Assembly: GCA_038025085.1 (NCBI GenBank)
Contig: CM076149.1
Span: forward strand, 31,623,501 to 31,687,500
Direction: 5' to 3'
Length of the DNA stretch: 64,000 nt
DNA from: Tetragonia tetragonoides
Lineage: Eukaryota; Streptophyta; Magnoliopsida; Caryophyllales; Aizoaceae
Shown here: in pieces, positions 1-11,278 of the stretch
How the letters are laid out: each line of letters opens with the position of its first letter
How positions within the stretch are numbered: the first letter of the stretch is position 1
Made by a program: the position numbers and the translations under genes
The notes under the pieces: model-generated
Databases searched by the model: none
Told to the model about the DNA's origin: nothing
What the model saw: only the letters and a program-made list of their open reading frames with translations

Positions 1-3000
1 GAGTGAGGATGAGTATCGTGTTGACGTTCCTCTAAAGCGATCTACTTCTTCCTATATTATATTCTCGTAAGGAGTTGAATAAATAAAAATTCTAACAACG
101 AATCAATGTTGTACATTTTAAAGTTGATTGTGTTTGTTTTGTTGCACTGCAGAAAGGAGTTCAAGAGCAACAATAGTGAAAAGTTGCAGGGCTTAACAAT
201 CAAGAGACATGTAAGTAGCATACATAAAGATCATTGTATTGAAGTTTGATTAAATAGTGACGTTTAATTTTCTGGTGAAACAGAACTGTTTAATAGGAGA
301 GCCCTGGCGCATGCTTCCTTGGAGGAGAAGTCTAAGTATAAGATTGAGCATAAGAAGATGTTAACAGAGTAAAAAGAGCGAAAGGGTGGGCGAAAGGAAA
401 TTGTGCGGTGTGACCCACAAGTTGTTGTCAAGTTGCTGTCTAACTTGCCGATGAGAAGAGAGAGATCGTGAGGGGGCTAGGGTTTGGTACACTGATCGGG
501 ATGCCTGCAGCAGTACGAAGGAGTGTTGTGAACTGGATGGTGTCGCAATACGATCCAACTTCACACATGGTTGACATTAATGGACGTTAGTGGGCTGTGA
601 CTGCAAAGCAAGTGGAAGAGCTAGTGGGCTTTAAGGATGAAGGATTTGTTGTTGAAGACTCGGGCCCTTAGATATTTTCCTACTCAAGAAATAGTATGGA
701 GAGATGACGAAATCTGGGTTTGAGGAGGCAATCATGTGGATGCCAATAGACGGAGCCGAAGAGTTGGGGATCTTCAAAACTATGGTGGTACTTGTGTGTT
801 GACAGGTTATTTGTGTCCTAGCACACAAACGACCCCAAAGCAGTCCATGTTACACATAGTGAAAGACATAGAGCGTGTTACAAAATTTAATTGGGCAACA
901 TATCTAGTGCGGTGCCTTAGGAGCGGAATAGAGAAAATATAAGAGCGAAGAGCGGAAAAATGTTGATGGATGCACGCATCTTTTGATGGTTAGAGTAATT
1001 ATTGAATTTTGATTTGACTTTATTTTTCTGCGTGATACAATTGAAGTGACATTAATTTTTTTTTGTTGAAGCTATTATTTGTGGTGCATATGGGAGATGT
1101 AAAGGGGTGTCAACAGTCCATGGGCACGAATGACCCTGTTTAGAGGTTGTGGACGGAGGAGGAGAAGGTTTTGTCAACGCTGAAACTATTGTTGGTGAAA
1201 CTGAAATTGAAGACAGTAGCGGAGCAGCGGCCTATAGTTGATATTTCTTCGAGATTGCAAGAGCTGGCTCATTTAACGGAAGTTCAAGAACGACAAGGTC
1301 TAAAGATTGAGAGTTTGTTTAGTAAAGTTGGAAAATTTGTGACAAGACAGAATCGATGGAAGAGCTGTCCGATAAAAGGTATAATGAAATGATTGACATT
1401 ATGGGAAAAATTCTGAAGAAAGAGAAGTCAGCGGTTGAAGAGAAGGATGAGCCAAAGGGCCACAGTGAGGGGAGTTGTAGGGAAACAAACTCCGTTGAGG
1501 ATCACGAGGGTGATGCCTCGGTTGCAAAAGCATTGAGCTTTGCTGGCATATTGGCAGATAAAACCATTCATGATGAGGAATACAATCCTCCGTCCCCGAA
1601 AGGTATTAGGTTGCCAGACAACTTACTTAGTGAAAATGTTCTTCAGTAGTTGCAGAAAAAGGTTGATAACCCATTTTATCCCGGAGTGCATATTATGAAG
1701 GACGGTCCTCCTTTGAAGAGTCCTTATATGCTACGAACTCCGCAAAAGCGCAAACCCGGTAGCCAGAAACTAAGCCCTTACACCAGTGCTCGAAGAAAGC
1801 CAATGAAGAGCCTGAAGAAAAAAAAAGCCTAAAGAACACGGAGAGGACGGACATGACGATCTTGCTGAAATAGAGGAAGCGTTGAGGAAGAAGGCGAAGT
1901 TGGCTGAGCACAAAGGTGCACCATTAGAGGATGTTAATCCAATGCTATACCTTGAAAACAGGACTGATGATGGCACTGAGGATTTGATGATAACAGGCGA
2001 GTAGCAGACTGTGTTATCCAAGGTTTTTTCTCCGAAGTATCTCATAAAAACAAACGATTTTCCAACCCCTTTCAAAGCACTTCAAAAGGTAGTGGAGAGA
2101 TACCAATTCACAACGAGGGAGGTGAAGTTGTTGCAGTATGTGACAACAATGTTGTGTATAGTGATAGGTGAGTATTTTTTAATGTATCATGATATTAATT
2201 TGAGTAATTGGATGTGCTAACTAATTATCGTTGTCGCTATGTTGCAGTGAGTTTTCTTTTTAGCCAAACCCGTTTGTGTAGGTGGAAAATATCCCGAAAC
2301 GATGCCAGACACTTCTTTCCCGAAAGATGGATAGGTACCGGGGTAAGTTAGATCTATTTGAGGATTAGGTTATTGTATGCGCATAATTATACAGCTGGCC
2401 GAATAGACAAACTTGACAAGAGACTTTTTGTATTTTTATAAAGGCTATGGACACTCTTGTTGTTGTGTTGAGTGTGGAGGGTACTTTACTGTTTCTGCCA
2501 AGTTTACTAGCTGTAAGTTAAAATGTCTGTTAATTGTTGTGGAATGGTAGTTATGTTATTGTGGAATGGTTATCTGTAAGTTTAATATCTGTGTTGGCTT
2601 TGCAGAATGGTGTTTTGCTACCATTCCCTCCAACTGCAGAAACATTTAAGCACACTATGAATACTTTTATAACACCGTTCTTCTGAACATCAAGAGACAA
2701 AGTAGAAGTGGTAATTAATTATTCAACTAAAGCGTTGGAGTCATTGATAAGGTTTAACACTAAATGTTGGTGACCTAGTTTTGAAATTGATATTATATGA
2801 ATGTCCTATTTATTGTAGATTTTCATTCCAATTTGTATCGACGACCACTGGACCTGTGCATTATGGACTTAGTTAAAAAAAAGTGTTTAATTTTCATTCT
2901 TTGGCTTGGCGGGGTCAGTATACTAAGGCTCAATTTGTGGTACGTGTTCTATTTTTCCCTTAAAATGTGTTTCGGATAAATTCCCTTAATATGCCTACCT

Positions 3001-3516
3001 GCCACTTAAAAATGTGAATGACACTTCAGGTTCGGCACCTTGCCGAATATTTTCATAGAGAAGGTATTTTTCCAGTTGGGAGGATATGGACAAGTATGAA
3101 ATTGAGAGTCCAAAGATTGTCCGACAAACCAATGGGTACGTTTATTTGTTATATTGCTAGAAACTGTTTAGTAACTTGAAATGAAGCTGGTTACTGATAT
3201 TACAAGCAACGCAGGCATGATTGTGGTATATTTACAATGAAATACATGATTGAAAGAGGGAATTTGTCTAAGCTAACCAACCGGACATTTCAGGTAAACC
3301 GTTTTGTGAATACGAAAACGACTGTGTATTTTCCTTGTTTTTTATGGTCATGTAATTGAGATCCTTGTATGTTAGGACGTTTATAGGTTGCAGCTGCGTA
3401 TCTTGACTAAAGTGTTGATGTCAGACACGAACCTAATGATGGACTTAATTGAGAGAACAATAGTTCATGAAGCAGTGATAGAAGACATATCGAGCTTCCT
3501 CGTAAAAAGAAGTTAA
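1..3516 (+). pseudogene. Decayed Ulp1 (C48) protease-domain gene, plant transposon-associated type
   Basis: No long frame survives, but pieces in order on the plus strand match a known plant protein layout. At about 436-588 a frame reads into GLGFGTL and then VVNWMVSQYD, like the N-terminal domain of plant Ulp1-containing proteins, and runs into a TAG at 586-588. A charged, Lys/Glu-rich middle covers about 1147-2000. The protease part is in small exons. Around 2820 it has FIPICIDDHW, with the catalytic-type His, followed by a 1-nt frameshift. An exon ending at 3135 carries the Gln of RQTNG. Exon 3215-3293 carries HDCGIFTMKYM, with the catalytic-type Cys. Exon 3376-3516 ends in TAA. The GT and AG borders of the last exons are good and their phases agree. 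Ulp1-family proteases cleave SUMO-like tags; in plants such domains are often carried by Mutator-like elements. The stops and frameshift argue against function. The left end lies outside the window. Confidence 0.7.
3215..3516 (+). pseudogene. Ulp1 catalytic-Cys exon and terminal exon
   Basis: This is the best-preserved part of the protease remnant. Exon 3215-3293 continues the split Gly codon of the exon ending at 3135 and reads GHDCGIFTMKYMIERG. The donor is CAG/GTAAAC. The next exon, 3376-3516, follows TTAG and stays open for 46 codons to TAA at 3514-3516. The Gln upstream and the Asp-Cys-Gly box are the expected C48 arrangement. Confidence 0.75.
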
Positions 3517-3759
3517 AAGTGCTACCTATCCTTTTAAAACATTTTGTGAATATGGACCAAAAGAAGTTAAACGGTTTACGAGAGTAATATTAGTGTAAGG
3601 GAGAACTTAACTTGTCCACCAACAACTATAGTTTGTCGATAATGTAAAATGAAGTGGTGGATCAGTTAAATTTTTTTAATGTCCTTTAAAGGATGATAGT
3701 GTTCTATTTGTAAGGGTGAGGGAATATCATGGCACTTGATGACTTGAAACATACGAGTA

Positions 3760-4928
3760 AATGACTCATGTTCAAAGAGAGTTACCACGACCTATTACAC
3801 ATACTAGTGCACCAAAGATTAGAATATAAAATACTTTTTTCTTTTTTTTTGCTCGTCACAAATTACCTAGCTAAATAGCATGTTGAATGGTCAAGTGAAT
3901 TCGTATACAGACTCCCCAATTACAGGTAATAGTTGACCAAATGTTTGTTTAGACACAACTATGACGAGTAAATGACTCATGTTGAACGACCTATTATACA
4001 TACTAGTGCACCAAAGGTTGGAATATAAATTACTTATGTAAATAGCATGTTCAATGGCCAAATGAATTCGTATATAGACTCCCCAATTACAGGTAATAGT
4101 TGACGAACTTTTTATTTAGACACGACTATGAGGAGTAAATGACTCATGTTGAATAACCTATTATACATACTAGTGCACCAAAGGTTGGCAGTAGCGTATC
4201 CAGGGATTTAGTACCGGGGGTACAAATGGTTGACGATTTTTTTTTAAATATGGGTTCATTTGACATCAATGTATCAACTCAATTGTATAATTGTAGAGGT
4301 ATACAATAATACACATATGATGTATAAACTTTAAAAAAAGGAAAAGATAATATCAAAAAATAAAACACATATGATGTATAAAATTAAAAAAGAGGTATGA
4401 ATTAGATCAAAAAATGGAAGATGGGAAGAATTGTAGAAGAAAAATACTTAAAATTTAGTTGCTCCCAAGATTTGAACCTACAATATACAAGTTAATAGAA
4501 AAGAGGTCATACCAATACTCCACACAAGTATTTGTGATACAAAATGCCTTCCATAATACATACACTTTATAAAACTGACAAAAAAAATTACAGAAAAAGA
4601 GGGTCGACGCTTGTACCCTTTTGTACCCCCTGGATACGCCCCTGAAGGTTGGAATATAAATTACTTAGCTAAATAGCATGTTGAATGGCCAAGTGAAATC
4701 GTATATAGACTCCCCATTACGGGTAATAGTTGACCAAATGCTTAATTAGACACGACTATGACAAGTACATGACTCATGTTGAACGACCTATTATACATAC
4801 TAGTGCACCAAAAGTTAGAATATAAATTACTTATTAGCTAAATAGCATGTTCAATGGCCAAGTGATTTTGTATATAGACTCCCAATTACAGGTAATTGTT
4901 GACCAAATGTTTATTTAGACACGACTAA
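3760..4928. repeat. Four tandem copies of a ~165-bp repeat
   Basis: Units begin near 3760, 3973, 4138 and 4769, each opening with ATGACTCATGTT. They continue through CATACTAGTGCACCAAAGG, TAGCATGTT.AATGGCCAAGTGAATTCG and AGACTCCCCAATTACAGG. The third unit is interrupted by a hAT MITE at 4189-4644. Nothing in the units looks coding. Confidence 0.85.
4189..4644. mobile_element. hAT-type MITE with 8-bp target duplication
   Basis: The element is 456 bp. It starts CAGTAGCGTATCCAGGG, and its other strand starts CAGGGGCGTATCCAGGG. It is flanked on both sides by the 8-bp direct repeat AAGGTTGG (4181-4188 and 4645-4652). CAGNG termini with an 8-bp duplication are diagnostic of the hAT superfamily. It has no coding capacity. 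It sits inside the third 165-bp repeat unit, so it arrived after the array formed. Confidence 0.9.
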
Positions 4929-5164
4929 AATAATAGGAAAACACTGAATTCGTATATATATGACGAGTAAAATGATAGAATTGGACGTGTTGAAAGATGG
5001 TGGGATATTTGAGAGTTTATTTAAAACATGGATAAGTAGAATTCAAGTAGAGCTAAAAGTTAAATTGTAGCAAACATAAAAGTTGGTGGAGACAAATCCA
5101 TAAATCCATAAAGCCAAATGTTAAGGATCACGAAAGCATTAAAAACTTATCGGATGAGGGGAGA

Positions 5165-5512
5165 CATCATTAGTTGAGTCTCAGGCAGCAACCATTGCAA
5201 CGACGTTGAAGCTAAAGTTCCAGCTTCCTCTGAAAAATGGCATGGATGATGAATTTGCTCTTCTTGATGACTTGCATATGAATATTGTCTGTCCACAAGA
5301 CCAACATCCCCCTTGCTGACCCATCTGGTTCAACAGCCAACCGAGTGTTAAAATTGCAAGCCTCACACTATATTTTCGGCGTTTAATGGTCCCACTTGGG
5401 TTTCGGTAATTACAAATAGGTCAGGCCGATGCAATTGACACAAATAGAGAAAATTAGAGTGAAAGGAGGGTCAGGCTATACCTCTTGCATTCCAAACAAG
5501 CATTCTGTTAGT
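5165..5512 (-). pseudogene. L1-type LINE ORF2, start of endonuclease domain, decayed
   Basis: Reading the minus strand from about 5505, the frame begins MLVWNARGIA. It meets a TGA where related elements have CGA, then continues PSFHSNFLYLCQLHRPDLF and VITETQVGP. This is the N-terminus of a plant L1 apurinic endonuclease (WNxRG and ITET motifs). A second in-frame TGA and a frameshift follow; about 5350-5200 still reads like the EPDG..GM.VLW segment. Only the first ~110 residues remain. Confidence 0.7.
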
Positions 5513-5524
5513 AGCATCAAGCTG

Positions 5525-6094
5525 TCATGTACGACGCAGATCGGGGTGTACTGCAGCCAAATGCCCCTCGTCAAAGCAATTGATGAAAATGTTTTCAGGT
5601 AGAACGCGCCAGTATTGGGATATAGCCGTAAAAACCGAGTGGTAGTTCCTGAATTGGTTTGAGTTAAACCAATTACTTTGCTTCATCTGAAACTCGAGTT
5701 GTTTGACCCCCATTTCAAGATGGTAGACGATGACAGCGTTGGAGTAAGCCGCATGACAGTCCTTTGTAGCTACGCTTGTCAATATACAGTCGACAAACGT
5801 TTTAGGCAGCACCATGAGGTGGTCCACCAACACATTACAATCAGCAAGAAAAATAGGCCACCTTGGGTGGTTTGTTAAAGACTCAAGGGCTTCAATTCTT
5901 CTTTCTAGGCTCTTCCACGGCAAATGAGAGACATCCGTCAAAGTAAACAGATGACCAGCCACCATCCTCCCTTCAACATTCATCATTTGTAGATCTATCA
6001 TGTTCCTCTTTGCCAAATTGGGATGGAGGATGAGGTGACGAAGGGCTGAAGCCCTCACTGGTTTGTATGTCCCATGCATCTTCAGTGGGGACAA
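5525..6094 (-). CDS. Unrecognised 189-aa ORF upstream of LINE ORF2
   Basis: An open frame of 189 codons ends 13 bp before the LINE ORF2 start. I do not recognise the protein. It is soluble-looking, with no membrane segment, few cysteines, several Trp/His residues and a Leu-rich centre (HLPWKSLERRIEALESL). A related reading in another frame continues upstream to about 6221. Its position and strand suggest the 3' part of an ORF1-like or linker region of the same retrotransposon, but no CCHC knuckle or RRM motif is visible. It could also be a gene fragment next to which the LINE piece landed. Probably not a functional host gene. Confidence 0.35.
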   Translation of the reverse strand: MSPLKMHGTYKPVRASALRHLILHPNLAKRNMIDLQMMNVEGRMVAGHLFTLTDVSHLPWKSLERRIEALESLTNHPRWPIFLADCNVLVDHLMVLPKTFVDCILTSVATKDCHAAYSNAVIVYHLEMGVKQLEFQMKQSNWFNSNQFRNYHSVFTAISQYWRVLPENIFINCFDEGHLAAVHPDLRRT

Positions 6095-6290
6095 AGTAGC
6101 GAGTGTGGTTGGTCACCACTTCCGGCATGCCAGGGATTGGTGGATTATTGTTTGTCAGTAGTTGGTGCTTTTCGAAGGTTGTCTTTAATTTATGACGGGG
6201 GGAAGTGGATTCTCGACCCATTCAAAAAGGATATTAGGAAAGATCTCGACAAATACGGAAGCTGTAAAAATAATTGGACGCGATGAACTG

Positions 6291-7260
6291 GTGTTTTCCT
6301 CCATTGAAGCCGGAAATATAAACTTTTGTGAAAACTTATAAACCTAGTTTATCTAGACAAAAGGTTTTGTAAAAAATATAGATTTTTGGATTTGTTATTA
6401 TGGGGAGAGGATTTTTCAACTCACAAAACCTCTAAAAAAAATCTTATATTGGAGATAACTCTAAGTTCTTATGTCTTTTAGTACTTCCAAAAGTTCTTCC
6501 CAACGTTTGGAATTGTTAATATCACACTGATGCATTTAGTACTTTGAGTAGAGTCATTGCAAGACCAGCTGAACACTTCCAGAGTTCCAGTTGCTTCATC
6601 AAGGTTGCCATTGGAGAGTTAGTGAATTGAGTTGGTGGAAATCCTTAAATATTGAGAGAGCTACAGGAATGCAAAGGTTAGAGTAACTGAATTTTAACTA
6701 ACCCAGTAACGAAGAAAAATAGAGTAGGAAAGCAAACGCTGAAGCAATTTAAAAAAATACAAATTAAATGAAAAACCTGACCATGTCTTTGTCGGGGTGA
6801 TTTTAGAATACACGGAAAAAGAAAAGAAAACTCTTCTAATTCGTCGATATGAGATGACGGTCCTCAAAGTTTGGTATAATAATTTAATTTTTAGGGTCTA
6901 TACTTTTGAAAATAATAAAAAAGGAACTTTATCTTTAGAAAATAGTTTCACTTAAGGGCCACTGGTTAACAATGTCAAACATTTCCGTTAACTTAATGAC
7001 GGTCTTCTATTAACCTACTGATCGTTGCTCCGACGATCTTCTTATGGTTGATTATTTTGGTAAGATATAATTATTTTCTTAAAATTTATCTTAGTGTTAT
7101 TACTACTTCTTTTTGGTGCTAGGGTTATTACTTATCAATTATTGTATGATTTATGATTAACAAGAAGGATCCGGTGGTATTACCGAAACACTAGAAATTC
7201 TCTTTAATGGTAGAGTAGGCTGACTGTATACATTTATGGAGTTTATTTTTGATGAATTTT
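6291..7260. other. AT-rich intergenic stretch, nothing recognised
   Basis: About 970 bp of AT-rich sequence without a convincing ORF, inverted-repeat element or known repeat end. Confidence 0.5.
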
Positions 7261-8232
7261 AAAGGGGATTGCTTAACGTAAATCAGAAATTACTTAACGT
7301 AAATTTTTTTTTTCTAAAATATCCTTGACTAATTTTTTATTCGTTTTCACTCTCCCCACATTTCTCTCCATCAATTGGATGAATAAATGAGTATAAAAAT
7401 TCAGTTCAACTTGTTCATTAGATTAATCTGATTGTTTAACTTTTTAAAATTCAATCAATTGCCTCAACCTATAGTTAATTCAACATCTTCACCTTCTCTT
7501 TTTATTTCTTGTTTTTCTGGGTGTGGTTTGTACATCATCACTGATTCATCATCATCACTTCACCACCACCAGGCACCAACATCACAAACAACAACAATAA
7601 CAGCATCTTAAAAAATTTCTTCGATCAGACAAAGAAAAAAGAACAAAAACAAGTTAAACCAAATACCCAATCACCAGTTCACCATCGTCAAGGCGTTAAC
7701 CCCCTCAGGCCCTCCCTTGTCGATCAGTCACCACCATCCTGCCCCCACCGGCGACACCGCTCTCTCACCGCGGCGAGTTCTCTCACAGTCGTTCAGTGAT
7801 TTCTCCGCCTGAATCGCTCGTCAGCCACACCGCTTGCTCAAAGATAATCGCCCATGTATGTCAGACCCCAGCCACTGCACCTCCAACCACCACGGGACCA
7901 ACCACCGCCCTCCTCAACCACCAGCCCAACCACAACCCATGAACCCTAATTAATTATTTTAAATTTTTAATTCTAATTCTAATTCTAATGTTTATATGAA
8001 TATCATCATTAAATTTGTCCAAATTGTTGTTTTCACCAAAGGAATCATCCATATTATTGTAGTTTTGGTTTCATTAGGATGATTTGAGGGGATGATAATA
8101 GGGAGTATTGAGAGGGAAAAAAAAATTAAGAAGGAAGGTGCTTTACAAATGCAAAGGGTATTTTGGAGAGTATTGGGGAAAAAAGATTTACGTTAAGTAA
8201 AATGGGATTTACGTTAAGCAATTCCGATTTAT
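7261..8232. mobile_element. Long-TIR nonautonomous DNA transposon (MULE-like)
   Basis: The ends form inverted repeats of about 50 bp. The left arm contains CTTAACGTAAAT twice (about 7271 and 7303); the right arm has the same motif twice in inverse orientation (about 8187-8219). The interior is ~870 bp and CCACC-rich (7560-7940), with no transposase. Paired motif copies at both ends look like transposase binding sites. I could not find a clear target duplication, so the superfamily is an inference from TIR length. Confidence 0.65.
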
Positions 8233-9567
8233 AAAGAACAAGCCAATAGTAGGTCGATTATGGGCCAATCAAAATCGATTGTGAAGTTGAAGGAGCCCTC
8301 ATCCCCCTAACCCTTGATAAACCGGATTAGGCTTATGGGTACGTTTCAAAATATGTACACGTCGAATCACCTTGTACCACCATGTCGACGCTGTCAACAA
8401 CTATCATCATGCCAAATTTTATCGCAAGAGCTTTTGCAAGACCTCTTAGATGTCGTACACCCAAGGGTAGTAAGTCATCTTGCTCATCACAAGTGCAGCG
8501 TCGCAATCCAGTTCAAGACCAGCCTGAGGCTCGCTGGGGCGGCTGGCATTTGCCCACCGTGAGGTATTGGTTGCTAGATTTATGTGGGTGCACACATGCA
8601 GCCTCCGAGGCCCCATTGTATTCCGAATTAAAAGAAGAGGCGTCGTAGCTTAAATTCCCATAAAATAGCCAGCACACAACCCAAGTCTTCACCTGTGCTA
8701 TTTGGCATTGTTTAAGGTAGTAGGATGTCTGCTTCTATTACAAAACGATTTGTGAAGTTCTCCAAACTAGTTTAATGGCAAGATCATAGCCATGGCCCAT
8801 GGATGATTCTGTTAATTGTTTCGTTGCGAAGTTCAGTACTGTTCTTTTAATAGGGACCCTGTAAAAACTAAAGTACCCTGTAAGCAAAATGTTTCTTTTT
8901 AGTTGCTAATACTAGTTTCAAAATGTGATCCAGTTAACAAGTATCTGTGGTATCACTACAGATCAGTTGCTAGTTGGGACGAGGCCAAAGTCGTCGATAT
9001 GTCACATTCAATGCACTAACTACATCAATAAAATTCATGCATCTGTGGTAGAGAAAGAAAACTAGAATAGAAGTAGAAATGATGGCAGATTGTATCATCT
9101 GCCACTTAGATACATTATGAACCATATATATAACATACAAACAAATACATGATTGTTTTTTTTTATGCGAACAAATTCGTGATTGTTAATATACAAGATT
9201 TCGTCTCTTCGGTTAGTTGATAAAAAACCAATGAAGAACACCCACTTTATAGTTTGTCCCCGGTGCAATCCTCAAGGAATGGTGCAAGGAGCACACAAAT
9301 TCAGGATGTTCGAACAGATTGGGTGCAATTGATTATTCTGGGATTCTTGATAGAGATGCAGAACCAAGTCTATCAAACTCAGGAGTGTGGCAATGAAACA
9401 TGCCTGCATGTCATTCAAGACGACAATTCTGTCAAAAATATTTCTGAGCATGGAAGGCGGGAACTTTTCAAGCAACGGCGAGGCTAGTCAGCAAAGAAAT
9501 CATAACGTGAGTAAAAGAACAGCAAACTTAGACTCCAGTTATTACATGTGAATTTTGTAGAAGGATA
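8233..9567. other. Intergenic stretch with short unassigned open frames
   Basis: Open frames at 8314-8648 (plus, up to 88 codons, somewhat GC-rich) and 9254-9487 (plus, 77 codons) have no recognisable domain, splice context or codon signature. I see no gene here. Confidence 0.4.
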
Positions 9568-9890
9568 GATATTTTTTTAGATAACAGAAAATTGTATTAA
9601 TAAAGCTGCTGGATACACAGCAGAGAACAAGACGTGCCCCTAAAGTAGTTACAAATAGTTAATCCAATTCCTTCGAAGCTCAGTTATAGAATAGCTTTTA
9701 AAGGGCCACGCACCTTAGCCCACATAGAGGCTAAATAAGTCCCTATGAATCACACAATATTTCAGGTAGAAGTGAACCCCTAGAGAATATTCTTGGATTT
9801 CTCTCCACCCACAAACACCAAAGAATAGCGAAGACAGCATTATACCACAATATCTTCATCTCCTTGTCCGAGGTCATAGATCAATCCAAG
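9568..9890 (-). mobile_element. 3' end of an L1-type LINE
   Basis: On the minus strand the sequence reads a degenerate LINE zinc-binding/RNase H tail (LWCLWVERN-like, then YLASMWAK-like). It ends in a stem-loop with stem CTGCTG/CAGCAG, then ...TTATCTAAAAAAA. The A-tail is at 9568-9576 (T-run on plus). The piece is strongly 5'-truncated. It lies just downstream of the F-box gene. Confidence 0.65.
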
Positions 9891-10521
9891 GTCATCACTC
9901 ATCATCAAGATAGAGAGCACCTAATTTCACTAAAAAATTGGAGAAAGAACATAAACCATAACACCACACGGCACAGCAATTAAAAAGAATCGTGGCAGTC
10001 AAAGACTCAAAAGGGCCTAAGAAGTAAGAACACATTGAATAGACATCACCATGAACAAGAGGAATGGGGCAATACCCCAGTATCTCTTTGTCCTCTGTGG
10101 CAGAGGAAGTCCTATGTTGTAGGCAAGCATAGTGCTCATTCTCACTGTTCAGGCAAGGACAATGGACGGTTTTCCTTTTTGGGTAGACCAACAGCCCTGC
10201 CAAGCTCCCTTGGCCAAATGCTATCTTCTCATCACATCTGTCTTTGAAAGTGATTTGTAGGAGTTCAATTGAGATCTCTAAAAGGCCAGTCTTTTATGAA
10301 AACATATACTAGCAAATTGTCGTGTCCACAAAAAAAAAATAATAACTACCATAAACAGTTCTAGAGCACATGTCAACGTACCAAGTTCATGAAAATCACA
10401 GATTCCACAAGGTTTTAGCATTTACTAGCAAATTGTCACACAACAAAATCAATACGGGATAACCAGACATGTATATGATGCTTAAAATAAAGATATATAA
10501 TACCTGAATTCCATTTTACCA

Positions 10522-11268
10522 TCACTCAATCTCTGATGTCTCTTCTGTGTCGGATAAAGGTAGAAGTGTGCAGACCCCAATCATATGCCCATTAAGGCAA
10601 ACGTAATATTCAATGCAATCCTCATAAGCTCCCAATCTGCAACTAGCACTTAGTGGTATCATTTTTGCTTCCGCCATACTCCATAGTTTTGCCTTACAAT
10701 AAGGGCACGCCTCTGTTGGGTGAAGCTGAGCATTTTTTTTGATCAGCATCTTCCTAACTTTTGACATTGAAAAGGACTTGAAGATGCCCCGAAAAAAACC
10801 TATGTCCCCATCATCCCCTTGATCAAGATGTTCACAAGGATCAGAGACATATAAAACATCAGTTCGGCATTGTGGCAAAAGAAAACTCTTCCCTGATGTT
10901 CTAGAGAACCGAGTTCTGTAGACAAAATGCCCAGGAATATGGATGTTATTGAACAAGCCACCCTTGCTACATCCTGAACAATGAATAAGCAACTTGCCAA
11001 GTGCCCTCCAGTTCCCATCAACACTATGACTGCCACAAGATTGCAGATCAATCATCATCTTTGGTGCTCTTGTCCGACAGAACTCTTTCCACAACACTCT
11101 CTTTGCTAGATCATCAAACCATTTACAAACGCAGGAAAGAGCTGCAATCAACTTGGGGTTCCAATTCAGATGATGAAAAACAAGAAAAATTGCGTCTTCA
11201 CTTAGATGCCCTTTGGTACATGCACAGCTTGCTGAGTGTATACAGCGATACTGCTTTGATAAAATCAT
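10522..11268 (-). CDS. EDL2: EID1-like F-box protein (EDL family)
   Basis: A single-exon coding region of 248 residues plus TGA. An F-box lies at about residues 21-66 (GHLSEDAIFLVF, then LSCVCKWFDDLAKRVLWKEFC). The C-terminal part has the features of the plant EID1-like (EDL) group: HSVDGNWRALGKLLI, IPGHFVYRTRFSRTSGKSF, a CPYC pair at 188-191, and a closing CLNGHMIGVCTLLPLSD. EDL proteins are substrate adaptors of SCF ubiquitin ligases; EID1 acts in phytochrome A signalling, and EDL members are linked to light or ABA responses. The ATG at 11266-11268 is chosen because it gives the family start MILSKQYRC; the acceptor of a 5' UTR intron lies just upstream (exon from 11278). Length matches the ~250-residue relatives. 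Which EDL paralogue this is cannot be settled by eye. Confidence 0.93.
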   Translation of the reverse strand: MILSKQYRCIHSASCACTKGHLSEDAIFLVFHHLNWNPKLIAALSCVCKWFDDLAKRVLWKEFCRTRAPKMMIDLQSCGSHSVDGNWRALGKLLIHCSGCSKGGLFNNIHIPGHFVYRTRFSRTSGKSFLLPQCRTDVLYVSDPCEHLDQGDDGDIGFFRGIFKSFSMSKVRKMLIKKNAQLHPTEACPYCKAKLWSMAEAKMIPLSASCRLGAYEDCIEYYVCLNGHMIGVCTLLPLSDTEETSEIE

Positions 11269-11278
11269 TCTAAACAAC

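Noticed and set aside
9895..10203. 102-codon minus-strand ORF downstream of the F-box gene
   Set aside because: No recognisable protein features; it more likely lies in 3' UTR or intergenic sequence.
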